A stretch of 64,000 nucleotides of DNA from an uncultured bacterium. Lineage in GTDB: Bacteria; Bacillota; Clostridia; Oscillospirales; Acutalibacteraceae. Shown in pieces: positions 42,559 to 50,954 of this stretch (its first letter is position 1; each line of letters begins with the position of its first letter). The notes beneath the pieces were generated by a model, which was not told the DNA's origin, ran no database searches, and was given only the letters and a program-made list of their open reading frames with translations. Position numbers and translations under genes: made by a program. The stretch spans positions 62,001 to 126,000 of the forward strand of contig CASDTH010000032.1 in NCBI GenBank assembly GCA_949283655.1. Reading direction: 5' to 3'.

Positions 42559-44388
42559 TTATTCCACTGTAACGCTTTTTGCAAGGTTTCTCGGCTTATC
42601 AATATCACAGCCGCGCGCCTTAGCTGCATAATAGCCCAGAATCTGCATGGGGATCACCTCGACCGATGGCATAAAAAGCGGGTGGGTTTGGGGGACGTAA
42701 AACACATGCTCCGCCTGTTGGGCGGCCGCCTCGTTGCCCTGCTGCGCCACACAGAGCACCTGTGCGCCCCGGGCCTGGACTTCACGGATATTGCTCGCCG
42801 TTTTATCAAACAACCGCTCGCAGCAAGCCAACGCCGCAACAAACGTGCCCGGCTCAATTAAAGAAATGGTGCCGTGCTTGAGCTCTCCCGCCGCATAGGC
42901 CTCGGAGTGGATATAGCTGATTTCCTTGAGCTTTAGTGAGGCCTCCAACGCCACCGCATAGTCAAGATTGCGGCCAATGAAATAGGCGTGGTGGAGGTAG
43001 CAGAGCCGCTGTGCAAACCGCTCGATCTGCGGCGCCTGATCGAGCGCCCGTTGAATCTGATCCGGCAGGGCAACCAAAGCGTTGAGCGCATGGCGCAGCG
43101 CCAGCGCATCCACGCAGCCAAGGGCTTCCGCAATATAATAAGCCAGCAGATAGATCAGTGTCAACTGGGTGCTGTAGGCTTTTGTGGTTGCTACCGAAAT
43201 CTCCGGCCCCGCCCAGGTATAGAGCACATCGTCGCTTTCGTTTGCGATTGTGCTACCGACAACATTGACAATGGAAAGCACGCGGGCCCCGTGCCGTTTT
43301 GCTTCGCGCAGCGCGGCAAGAGTATCCGCCGTTTCGCCGCTCTGGCTGATGATCAGCACCAGAGAGCGTTCATTTACCAGCGGCATCCGGTAACGAAATT
43401 CCGAGGCGATATCCACTTCGACGGGGATACGCGCAACCTCCTCGATCACATATTTCCCGACAACACCCACATGGTAAGCCGAGCCGCACGCCAGGATAAA
43501 AATGCGTTCAAAATCACGCAGTTCTCCGGCGGTCAGGGAAATTCCGTCCAGCACAATCCGGCCATCATTTCCAATACGCGGGGAGATTGTGGCGCTGACT
43601 GCCTGCGGTTGCTCCATAATTTCCTTAATCATAAAGTGCTCGTAGCCGCCCTTTTCCGCAGCTGCCACACTCCATGTGATCGTTTTGACCGGCTTTTCAA
43701 TCCGGCGGCCTTCCCCATCGTATACCCGCACAGCATCCCGGCGGAGCAGGGCAATCTCGCCATCATCCAGCTGATAGATCCGGCGCGTATAGGGCAGGAT
43801 CGCAGTGATGTCGGAGGCGATAAAATTTCCTCCGTCACTGAGTGCAACAATCAACGGACTCGCGCGCCTCACACAGGCAATTTCATCTGGATGCTCCTGG
43901 CTGAGGATACCCAGCGCATAAGAGCCCTCCAGCTGAGCGACCGTCTTGCGAATTGTCTCCAGCAGATCGCCCGTGTCGTTCTGTTCCAGCAGATGCACGA
44001 TCACCTCCGTATCGGTTTCGGAGGAGAATTCGCACCCCTGCCGCTGTAGCTGCGCCTTGAGCACGGCATAGTTCTCAATGATCCCGTTGTGTACGATGGC
44101 AAATTTTCCACTGCTGCTGCGGTGTGGATGGGAATTGGCATCGGAGGGCTCTCCGTGCGTCGCCCATCTTGTGTGGCCAATCCCGGCTGTTCCGTTCAGG
44201 CTGCGGCCTCCGTTCATTTTTTCAAAAAGAATTTCAAGCCTTCCCTTTGACTTTGCAATGTGAATCTGCCCGCTCTCTAGCACGGCGATTCCTGCGGAAT
44301 CGTAGCCACGGTATTCCAGCTTTTTCAAGCCGCCCAACAGGATTGGGGCAGCCTGCTCCCCTCCGATAAAGCCAATGATGCCGCACAT
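42559..44388 (-). CDS. glmS: Glutamine-fructose-6-phosphate aminotransferase (isomerizing)
   Basis: 609 residues. After the initiator Met comes Cys, the N-terminal nucleophile of class-II glutamine amidotransferases (MCGIIGFIGG). The glutaminase domain has GHTRWATHGEPSDANSHPH and NGIIENY. Two SIS domains follow, with SQSGETADT and the sugar-binding region ending KPRNLAKSVTVE. It makes glucosamine-6-phosphate for peptidoglycan. Start from ATG 44388 with TTGGAGGGG. The 105 bases upstream are too short for a glmS ribozyme. Confidence 0.98.
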   Translation of the reverse strand: MCGIIGFIGGEQAAPILLGGLKKLEYRGYDSAGIAVLESGQIHIAKSKGRLEILFEKMNGGRSLNGTAGIGHTRWATHGEPSDANSHPHRSSSGKFAIVHNGIIENYAVLKAQLQRQGCEFSSETDTEVIVHLLEQNDTGDLLETIRKTVAQLEGSYALGILSQEHPDEIACVRRASPLIVALSDGGNFIASDITAILPYTRRIYQLDDGEIALLRRDAVRVYDGEGRRIEKPVKTITWSVAAAEKGGYEHFMIKEIMEQPQAVSATISPRIGNDGRIVLDGISLTAGELRDFERIFILACGSAYHVGVVGKYVIEEVARIPVEVDIASEFRYRMPLVNERSLVLIISQSGETADTLAALREAKRHGARVLSIVNVVGSTIANESDDVLYTWAGPEISVATTKAYSTQLTLIYLLAYYIAEALGCVDALALRHALNALVALPDQIQRALDQAPQIERFAQRLCYLHHAYFIGRNLDYAVALEASLKLKEISYIHSEAYAAGELKHGTISLIEPGTFVAALACCERLFDKTASNIREVQARGAQVLCVAQQGNEAAAQQAEHVFYVPQTHPLFMPSVEVIPMQILGYYAAKARGCDIDKPRNLAKSVTVE

Positions 44389-44493
44389 CAAAATCCCCTC
44401 CAATGCTTCTAAACATGGGCGGCCAGGCAGGGGCCTTCATGCGCACGTTGGCCGCATCACCAGCCCGCCCACTCCCTTAGAGTATGTGCCAGT

Positions 44494-44697
44494 TCACGCA
44501 TCCTTATAATAGTTCTTGAGATATTCTCCCGTTTCCCGGCACTCGCTCGCAATCAGATACAGCTTTAAGATACGGTTTTTCAGCTGGATATATGCATCCC
44601 CCTGCAGGGTTTTTAGCTGCGGGCGTAGCTCCAAAATCTGTGTGCGAATCAAGGCGGATTGCTGTGTGTATTCTTCCCCTAGCTCATATAATGTCAT
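44494..44697 (-). CDS. Small helical protein of unknown function, upstream of glmS
   Basis: 67 residues, predicted all-helical: MTLYELGEEYTQQSALIRTQ, then ILELRPQLKTLQGDAYIQLKNRILKLYLIASECRETGEYLKNYY, likely two or three helices in a hairpin. A GGAGGGATT site fixes the start, and a good promoter lies upstream. I do not recognise the family. It is the first gene of a probable transcript with glmS and the CofE-like gene. Confidence 0.7.
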   Translation of the reverse strand: MTLYELGEEYTQQSALIRTQILELRPQLKTLQGDAYIQLKNRILKLYLIASECRETGEYLKNYYKDA

Positions 44698-44760
44698 GCG
44701 AATCCCTCCGATGCAATGTAGGTTAAAACACAGAAAGAACAAATGTTCGATTCGCCTTTC

Positions 44761-44789
44761 AGTATACAGGCCTGTCCCATTTTTTGCAA
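44761..44789 (-). promoter_or_regulatory. Promoter of the small gene-glmS-CofE transcript
   Basis: On the minus strand, TTGCAA (44784-44789), 17 bases, TATACT (44761-44766). Confidence 0.65.
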
Positions 44790-44996
44790 GAGAGGGTACG
44801 CACAAATTACCGTACAGAGTCCAAAGGATGGGACAGTAGACGTTGTATCCGCCGCTTTACCACCTTGCCGTACGCACCAGCAAGCGCTTTTTTCGCCGCC
44901 ATGCGCCGCAAATAGAACCGCCCGGCTGCGGCCGCAGCCTCCTGACGGCCGGCCGCCCTTGTAACCGGGCTGTAACCCCTTGTAACGGCTTTGTTC

Positions 44997-45025
44997 TTGT
45001 CTGATCCTGTCGGATATGCTATGAT
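44997..45025 (+). promoter_or_regulatory. Promoter of the polysaccharide deacetylase gene
   Basis: TTGTCT (44997-45002), 17 bases, TATGAT (45020-45025). Confidence 0.6.
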
Positions 45026-45109
45026 GGGCCCATAATCGCAGGGTTATAAAATACGCAGGTTTTAACCAGCATAAAAAGCCGCTACTTACGCGGGAGGGAG
45101 GGTTCCACC

Positions 45110-46126
45110 ATGAAGTTGAGCAGAGGGAAGCAATTGATCGCAGCTTCGTTTGCATTTACGCTCTTGTTTTGCCTAGCGGTAGGGCTGGGGATCCATGGCG
45201 CGTTTGAATATCAGGTGATTCGGCAGGAGCGATTTGCGGCCGCCGGTGAAAGCGAGCTGCATCAAGCCCAAACCGCGCATCAGCACTCCACCCGTGGAGG
45301 GGCTTCCTCTCCCACCGCCGCACCAACAACCGTGCCCGCCACTACCCTTTTCCCCGAGGCCGTTCCACCGCGAACCACACAGCCGGCCGCCACCATACCA
45401 ACGTCATCTACCCCGCAGGAATCTTATGCGTCTGCGGCCGTTGCTTCCACGCAGCCGCTTCCCCGCCCGCCAAGGCCCACGCGCGGCGGTCAAGCGGATA
45501 AAAAAGCGTATCTCACCTTTGATGACGGCCCATCGCAAAACACCCTGCAAATTCTGCGCATTTTAAAGGAGTACCACGCAAAGGCCACTTTTTTTGTGGT
45601 AAACTCCAAATATAATTCCTATATGAAAAACATTGTAGCAGATGGGCACACCATTGCGCTGCACTCCTTTTCGCACGACTATCAAGCCATCTACCGCTCG
45701 GAGCAGGCTTTTTTTGAGGATCTGCAAAAAATTTCAGACGTAGTTAAGCGGGAGACAGGCGTTAACGCCAAGGTAATCCGCTTCCCCGGCGGCTCCAGCA
45801 ACACCATCAGCAAGCGCTACAATAAAGGGATTATGTCCCGCCTGACCCGGCAGGTAGAGGAAAAAGGCTACGTCTATTTCGACTGGAACTGTTCCTCCGG
45901 CGATGCCGACGGCAACCGGGTGCCCGCAAATCGGCTGCTGCGCAATGTGCAAATCGGCAGCAAAAACAGCAATGGGCATCTCGTCATTTTGATGCACGAC
46001 TCCCAGGCAAAAACAACCACTGTGGAGGCACTGCCGAAAATCCTGCAATATTTGCAGAATCGCGGCTTCACCTTTGAAGCAATTACTTCGGAAACGCCTC
46101 CGGTTCATCACAGTGTGAACAACTGA
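45110..46126 (+). CDS. Polysaccharide deacetylase (NodB homology domain)
   Basis: 338 residues. One N-terminal membrane anchor (LIAASFAFTLLFCLAVGLGI) and a Thr/Ala/Pro-rich linker of about 90 residues precede the NodB domain. Catalytic and metal motifs appear in order: LTFDDGPS, HSFSHD (two His), RFPGGSS, DWNCSS and LMHDS. It should remove acetyl groups from peptidoglycan GlcNAc or MurNAc at the cell surface, as PgdA/PdaC-type enzymes do. Monocistronic with promoter and terminator. Confidence 0.94.
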   Translation: MKLSRGKQLIAASFAFTLLFCLAVGLGIHGAFEYQVIRQERFAAAGESELHQAQTAHQHSTRGGASSPTAAPTTVPATTLFPEAVPPRTTQPAATIPTSSTPQESYASAAVASTQPLPRPPRPTRGGQADKKAYLTFDDGPSQNTLQILRILKEYHAKATFFVVNSKYNSYMKNIVADGHTIALHSFSHDYQAIYRSEQAFFEDLQKISDVVKRETGVNAKVIRFPGGSSNTISKRYNKGIMSRLTRQVEEKGYVYFDWNCSSGDADGNRVPANRLLRNVQIGSKNSNGHLVILMHDSQAKTTTVEALPKILQYLQNRGFTFEAITSETPPVHHSVNN

Positions 46127-46238
46127 GGGCGCCCCTGCGTGCACTACCTGCGGCCACTGCGTTCCGACGTTTGCACTGATAGAAGTTTATGGGCGCATCC
46201 TGTTTTGTTTTTTCGTTTCCTCTTCCCCCCAAAGTCAA

Positions 46239-46270
46239 AGGCCATGGGATTTCCCATGGCCTCGTTTTTT
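46239..46270 (+). terminator. Intrinsic terminator of the deacetylase gene
   Basis: AGGCCATGGGA and TCCCATGGCCT form a perfect 11-base stem around a 2-base centre, followed by CG and TTTTTT. Confidence 0.85.
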
Positions 46271-46327
46271 CGTGATGCACGCGGAGCCAGCCCTGCGTTT
46301 TTGCTTTTGCGCTGTCTGAAGAGGAGG

Positions 46328-49006
46328 TTATCTCCGCTCTCTTCTTCTGTAGTAAAGCCGCTGAAACGCTTTAACGATCTCCACAATCGGAAGAATCATA
46401 AATGCCAGCAGCATCGCTTCCAGATATTCTGCCGCCGTCAACGGCACGAGGCGGAAAGCCTCCGCCAAAAAGGGCACGTAAATCACTGCGGTTGTCAGCA
46501 GAACAGAAAGCGCCATCGCACCATATAGCACCCAATTGTGGCTGCCGCGTGCGCCCATTGCCAGCACGGAGCCGTGCTGCGACCGCATGTTAAAGGCATG
46601 AAACACCTCGCACATGGAGAGCGTCAAAAAGGCCATCGTAATCGCATGATTATGCAGGCCGGTCGCGTCATCCACATTATTGTAGCCGAGCGCATAGGCA
46701 AGCAGTGTCTGCGCCGCGATCAAGATGCCCTGATAGAGCAGCTCCGGCCCCAGGCCTCCCGCAAACACTCCATCGGAGGCGTTGCGCGGCTTGCGCTTCA
46801 TCAAGTCGCGTTCTCCTCGCTCCATGCCAAGCCCCACAGCCGGGATGCTATCCGTAATCAGGTTGATCCACAGCAGATGAACTGGCAGGAGAATGGTAAA
46901 CGGCCCGCCCGTCAATGCACCGAGCCCGATCGTCGCCACCAGGATACAGAGCACCTCGCTAAGATTGGAAGAGAGGAGGAACTGGATCGTCTTACGAATA
47001 TTGTCGTAAATCCGCCTACCTTCTTCCACTGCGGAAACGATTGTAGCGAAGTTGTCGTCCGTCAGCACCATATCGGCCACATTTTTGGTCACATCCGTTC
47101 CGGTCACACCCATGCCGATGCCGATATCCGCCGTTTTAATCGCTGGCGCATCGTTCACACCATCTCCCGTCATGGCGGTGACCATGCCACGCTTTTTCCA
47201 GGCGGTGACGATGCGTACCTTGTGCTCCGGCTGGACGCGGGCGTAAACACAGTAGCGCTCCACCTGCTTTTCGAAGGTCTCCTCATCCATTTCGCTCAGC
47301 TGCGCGCCCGTGATCGCCTGGCTCGCATCCTGCGCAATTCCAAGCTCTTTGGCAATGGCTACAGCAGTATCCAGATGGTCGCCCGTAATCATAATCGGCC
47401 GGATGCCTGCGCTGCGGCACTCCTCCACTGCTGCCTTCACCTCTGGCCGCACAGGATCGATCATACCGGTCAACCCGATAAACACCAGCTCCTGCTCGAG
47501 TGCCTCCGGCTCCATAGCGTCCGGCAGGCGCTCATACCAGCGGCAGGCAGCGGCCAAAACGCGCAGCGCCTGATCCGCCATTGCTTTATTTTGTTTCAGA
47601 ATCTCTTCTCGCTTTTCCGGCGTCAGGGCAACGGCTTTACCATCCTCCCAAATCTGGGTGCAGCGGCTGAGCACCACATCGGGCGCTCCCTTGGTGTATT
47701 GGATGATTTTGCCCCCCTCCTGCCCGTGGAGAGTAGACATCATCTTTCGCATGGAATCAAACGGAGCCTCCCCCACACGCGGGGCAGCCTGTTGCAGCTC
47801 ATTTTTATTGAGTCCCAGCTTCAGGCCATAGGCGACTAGCGCGGCCTCCGTAGGCTCTCCAGCAATACTGCCGTCCGCTTTCACCTGTGCATCCGTGCAA
47901 AGCGCCATGGCAGTGGCAAGCAGTGGTTCATCCGCGCCATAGTGCTCTACAACCGTCATCTTATTTTGTGTGAGCGTGCCGGTCTTATCCGAGCAGATAA
48001 TCTGCGCGCAGCCCAGCGTTTCCACGGCGGTCAGCTTGCGAATCACGGCGTTGCGCTTGGACATATTCGTCACGCCGATGGAGAGCACAATTGTCACCAC
48101 GGCGGCAAGCCCCTCCGGAATCGCCGCCACAGCGAGGCTGACGGCAATCAGAAAGGTATCCAGCACCGCCTGCAAGTGAAAATCATGCCCGCGCAGCAGG
48201 CCAAATGCAAATACAAACACACAGATGGCCAGCACCAGCCAGGTCAGAATTTTGCTCAGCTGCGTCAGCTTCTTCTGGAGCGGTGTCTGTCCATCCTCCG
48301 CCTGCGTGATCGCTGTGGCAATCTTGCCCATTTCGGTGCGCATGCCCGTTGCCGTGACAACCGCTTTCCCTCGTCCGTAAGCGACTGTGCTGCCCATATA
48401 GGCCATGTTTTTCCGGTCGCCCAATGCCACATCCTGACCCTTGGGTGCAAGCTTCTCCACCAGCTTGCTTACAGGGACGCTTTCGCCCGTTAGGGCGGAT
48501 TCCTCTACCTTCATGCTTGCGCATTCAAACAGCCTGCAATCTGCCGGAACAGCGTCACCCGCCTCCAGCACAAGCACATCGCCCACTGCGATCTCTTCGC
48601 TTTTGACGGTGATCTGCTCCCCATTTCGCAGCACCTTGCTGGTAGCCGCCGCCATTTTTTGGAGTGCTTCAATGGCCTTTTCCGCCTTGCTCTCCTGATA
48701 CACGCCCAAAACCGCATTTAGAAGCACAACGGCCAGGATGATGATCACATCTGCATACCCGCCCTCCTCATGCCCGAGTGAGGCGGTCACGGCGGACACC
48801 ACTGATGCGCCAATGAGCACCAGGATCATGGGGTTCAGAAGCTGCTCTATAAACCTGCGCAGTAATGGCTTCTTTTTGGCCTCTTCCAGCTTGTTTCTAC
48901 CATCCCGTGCGAGGCGCCGGGCGGCCTCCTCTCCGCTGAGGCCTTTCGGCGTGCTTTCCACCGCTGAAAACACATCGGGAATCTGCTCCAGATAGTATTT
49001 TTCCAT
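46328..49006 (-). CDS. P-type cation ATPase (type II, Ca2+/Mn2+)
   Basis: 892 residues, the length of type IIA/PMR1-like pumps. The N-terminal domain has STPKGLSGEEAARRLARDGRN. The phosphorylation motif is CSDKTGTLTQNKM with catalytic Asp. TGES is present (ALTGESVPVSK), KGAPDV is in the nucleotide domain, TGDGVNDAPAIKTADIGI is the hinge, and PEGLAAVVT is in helix 4. NLITDSIPAVGLG in helix 6 supplies site ligands. About ten membrane helices. It pumps Ca2+ or Mn2+ out of the cytosol. A yybP-ykoY-type Mn2+ riboswitch precedes it, so manganese export is the best guess. ATG 49006 follows AGAGGGC; a TTG at 49027 is in frame. Confidence 0.95.
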   Translation of the reverse strand: MEKYYLEQIPDVFSAVESTPKGLSGEEAARRLARDGRNKLEEAKKKPLLRRFIEQLLNPMILVLIGASVVSAVTASLGHEEGGYADVIIILAVVLLNAVLGVYQESKAEKAIEALQKMAAATSKVLRNGEQITVKSEEIAVGDVLVLEAGDAVPADCRLFECASMKVEESALTGESVPVSKLVEKLAPKGQDVALGDRKNMAYMGSTVAYGRGKAVVTATGMRTEMGKIATAITQAEDGQTPLQKKLTQLSKILTWLVLAICVFVFAFGLLRGHDFHLQAVLDTFLIAVSLAVAAIPEGLAAVVTIVLSIGVTNMSKRNAVIRKLTAVETLGCAQIICSDKTGTLTQNKMTVVEHYGADEPLLATAMALCTDAQVKADGSIAGEPTEAALVAYGLKLGLNKNELQQAAPRVGEAPFDSMRKMMSTLHGQEGGKIIQYTKGAPDVVLSRCTQIWEDGKAVALTPEKREEILKQNKAMADQALRVLAAACRWYERLPDAMEPEALEQELVFIGLTGMIDPVRPEVKAAVEECRSAGIRPIMITGDHLDTAVAIAKELGIAQDASQAITGAQLSEMDEETFEKQVERYCVYARVQPEHKVRIVTAWKKRGMVTAMTGDGVNDAPAIKTADIGIGMGVTGTDVTKNVADMVLTDDNFATIVSAVEEGRRIYDNIRKTIQFLLSSNLSEVLCILVATIGLGALTGGPFTILLPVHLLWINLITDSIPAVGLGMERGERDLMKRKPRNASDGVFAGGLGPELLYQGILIAAQTLLAYALGYNNVDDATGLHNHAITMAFLTLSMCEVFHAFNMRSQHGSVLAMGARGSHNWVLYGAMALSVLLTTAVIYVPFLAEAFRLVPLTAAEYLEAMLLAFMILPIVEIVKAFQRLYYRRRERR

Positions 49007-49093
49007 CTGTGTTCTGCCCTCTTTCAATTATTTTCGAGCTGCCATTTATATCAACCGCCTAAGACGGATTTTTTCCGGAAAAAAGTGAAAAAA

Positions 49094-49206
49094 CCTCCAG
49101 CAGACCGAAAAATCTGCTGAAGGTCTTGCTTCCAGTTCCCATGGACCGCACGCCAGGCTAAACGCCGTGTGTTGACCTGCGGTTATCAAGCTACTCCCCT
49201 TCGCCA
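49094..49206 (-). ncRNA. yybP-ykoY (Mn2+) riboswitch with overlapping terminator
   Basis: On the minus strand, GAAGGGGAGTAGC opens the aptamer and GCAAGACCTTC closes it. A helical arm of about 60 bases with AGGTCAACA and TTTAGC lies between. These are the conserved core blocks of the yybP-ykoY class. The closing ACCTTC is also the start of the terminator arm CCTTCAGCAGA, which pairs with TCTGCTGGAGG before TTTTTT (49088-49093). Ligand binding would hold CCTTC in the aptamer and disrupt the terminator, an ON switch. The terminator lies about 80 bases before the ATPase start. Confidence 0.9.
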
Positions 49207-49241
49207 ACCTGGTTGGAAAAGCTTCTCTTTTTCTCTCCTTT

Positions 49242-49269
49242 ATCATAGCACGGCTTTTGCCGGTGTCAA
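49242..49269 (-). promoter_or_regulatory. Promoter of the Mn riboswitch-ATPase transcript
   Basis: On the minus strand, TTGACA (49264-49269), 16 bases, TATGAT (49242-49247). Confidence 0.75.
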
Positions 49270-49423
49270 GTAAATGGCATTGAAATTTAAAGTGCATTCA
49301 CAATGTTCACATTTATTTCAAATGAATGCTCACGAAAAGGCCTTTCCTTATGTGCCTGGTTCCTCCGGAAAAAGGGCCGTTTCAAACAGAAATAAGAAGA
49401 AATAGAAAGTCAAATCGTATAAA

Positions 49424-49452
49424 TTGACTTTTCTATACATGGATGTTATACT
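49424..49452 (+). promoter_or_regulatory. Promoter of the lipoprotein pair at 49.5-50.8 kb
   Basis: TTGACT (49424-49429), 17 bases, TATACT (49447-49452). Confidence 0.7.
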
Positions 49453-49501
49453 GCTTTTATATACATCATTTTTTCGACAAATATGACGGGAGGCCCTATT
49501 T

Positions 49502-50164
49502 ATGAAACGAAGCTTTTGTCTGATTCTTGCTTGCCTGATCATCGCCCTGTCCCTGGCCGCTTGCCAGAAGGAGGGGCCGTCCCTCACCGGAAACGACGGC
49601 GTAATCTATGAGCAGGCGCTCGATCAGGATGGGAACCCGGCGACTGATCCTGCCGGAAACCCGGTTGTCATTATGCCCGGCGGCACTGACGCAGCGGGGA
49701 AGGAGCAGGAGGGCTCCACCCAAAGCCTGACCATCCCCTATATTTCCGCCTCCGGCAGTTCCCTCGAAACGCCTGGCTACCGCATGGAAATCCCCGAGGA
49801 TTGGGAGCGAAAAAACGATTCTGTGAATCCGCTGCTGGAAAACAAAGAGCAAACGCTTCAAATCTCCATCATGGATAAAGGCACGCAGGCCGGGGATCGG
49901 AAGAGCTATGCGGAAAGCGCCCGCAACAGCCTGCTCTCGGTTGGCAACGAGCCCAGCGCAATCTCTGAAACTACAATTGCCGGGTGCCCGGCCAGCAAAT
50001 TCACCTGCGCGGTATCCACAGAGCAAAACGTCACGCTGGAAGCCGTGTTTTATATTGTGGAGAAAGACGGCCGGCTGTTTGTGCTCTCCGGCGCCGCCAA
50101 AGATGCTGAAAGCTTCGAGGCCGCCGGTTTTGATGCCATTTTTAACACCATTCAGTTTAAATAA
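49502..50164 (+). CDS. Putative lipoprotein with PsbP-like domain, copy 1
   Basis: 220 residues. The signal MKRSFCLILACLIIALSLAAC carries a lipobox with Cys21. A Gly/Asp-rich linker follows. The C-terminal domain starts at GYRMEIPEDWERKND and continues to DAIFNTIQFK. The opening 'y.m.iPe.W' and closing 'f..i..tiqf' are typical of PsbP/DUF1795-like folds in Firmicutes lipoproteins, role unknown. GGGAGG ribosome binding site. The next gene, 88 bases on, has a similar domain, so they form a tandem pair. Confidence 0.75.
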   Translation: MKRSFCLILACLIIALSLAACQKEGPSLTGNDGVIYEQALDQDGNPATDPAGNPVVIMPGGTDAAGKEQEGSTQSLTIPYISASGSSLETPGYRMEIPEDWERKNDSVNPLLENKEQTLQISIMDKGTQAGDRKSYAESARNSLLSVGNEPSAISETTIAGCPASKFTCAVSTEQNVTLEAVFYIVEKDGRLFVLSGAAKDAESFEAAGFDAIFNTIQFK

Positions 50165-50252
50165 TGTGGTATGATAATCTCCAAGGGCTTTTTCAAAAGT
50201 GCCCCTCGCCGGTATGCTTGACGCATCGGCGCAGAAAGGAGCGTAATCCCGC

Positions 50253-50789
50253 ATGACCCGACGGATTTTCTACCTGCTGTTGGCCGGCATCTGCCTGCTT
50301 TGCCTGCTCTCCGCCTGTGACGGGCAGGAGGAGGAGCCTTCCACAACCAGCCCGCCGCCCTCTACCACAGAGGAGCCCACCGGTGAATTGATGAGCGGCG
50401 AGCATTTTGCCATGGAAAGGGTCACCGGCTGGGAGCGCAGCAGCAGCGAAAATAAAGTGCAGCAAACAGGCTCCACTGCTCAGATGGATGTGATCGTCTT
50501 GGGCAGCTATGAGCCGGATCCGGCCGCCTACCTGCAAAAATTCCATGATACGTACCGCGACAGCGGCCTGGGAAAAAACCTGACAGAGGTAGACACCGTC
50601 TCCATCGGAGGCATTGGCGCAGCCTGGTTCCAGTTTGAGGACACCGTTTCGCAGGAAGGAACAGTCAAGGCCATCTATTGCCTCAACCAAAATGAAAAAA
50701 CCTATCTTGTAACCTGCTGGGCCATCGGGCAGGAGGATTTTGAGGCCGCCGATTTCCCCGCCCTGATCGAGCAGATCCAATTTGATTAA
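50253..50789 (+). CDS. Putative lipoprotein with PsbP-like domain, copy 2
   Basis: 178 residues. Signal MTRRIFYLLLAGICLLCLLSAC, lipobox Cys22, then a short Ser/Thr/Pro linker. The domain runs from MSGEHFAMERVTGWERS to DFPALIEQIQFD. It shares the 'm...GWER', late 'tyLVTCWA' strand and 'qiqF' ending with the upstream gene, but sequence identity is low, so the duplication is old. It is exposed on the membrane surface; function unknown. Confidence 0.75.
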   Translation: MTRRIFYLLLAGICLLCLLSACDGQEEEPSTTSPPPSTTEEPTGELMSGEHFAMERVTGWERSSSENKVQQTGSTAQMDVIVLGSYEPDPAAYLQKFHDTYRDSGLGKNLTEVDTVSIGGIGAAWFQFEDTVSQEGTVKAIYCLNQNEKTYLVTCWAIGQEDFEAADFPALIEQIQFD

Positions 50790-50904
50790 CGCTCTGGTTA
50801 AAACAGGCGGGGCGTGGGCCGCTCTGCCGCATTTGCGCTGTATCGCCGCGCTAACACTGGGCCGCCGGCTTAAACGGCTTACCAAGGGCGCCATACAAAC
50901 GAAC

Positions 50905-50950
50905 CCCCCGCCGTGAGGCTGCATTTTGGCTCTCCCGGCGGGGGAATTTT
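50905..50950. terminator. Convergent terminator between lipoprotein and Fe-ADH genes
   Basis: CCCCCGCCG pairs with CGGCGGGGG around a 22-base loop, followed by AATTTTG. It lies between the stop codons at 50789 and 50955. Confidence 0.75.
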
Positions 50951-50954
50951 GTGT

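Noticed and set aside
42988..44049. 353-codon open frame on the plus strand opposite glmS
   Set aside because: Antisense shadow of glmS with no family features or ribosome binding site.
44389..44500. glmS ribozyme upstream of glmS
   Set aside because: Only 105 bases separate glmS from the previous gene. The GAACTGGC-like string near 44487 belongs to the preceding stop codon region. The ribozyme core is absent.
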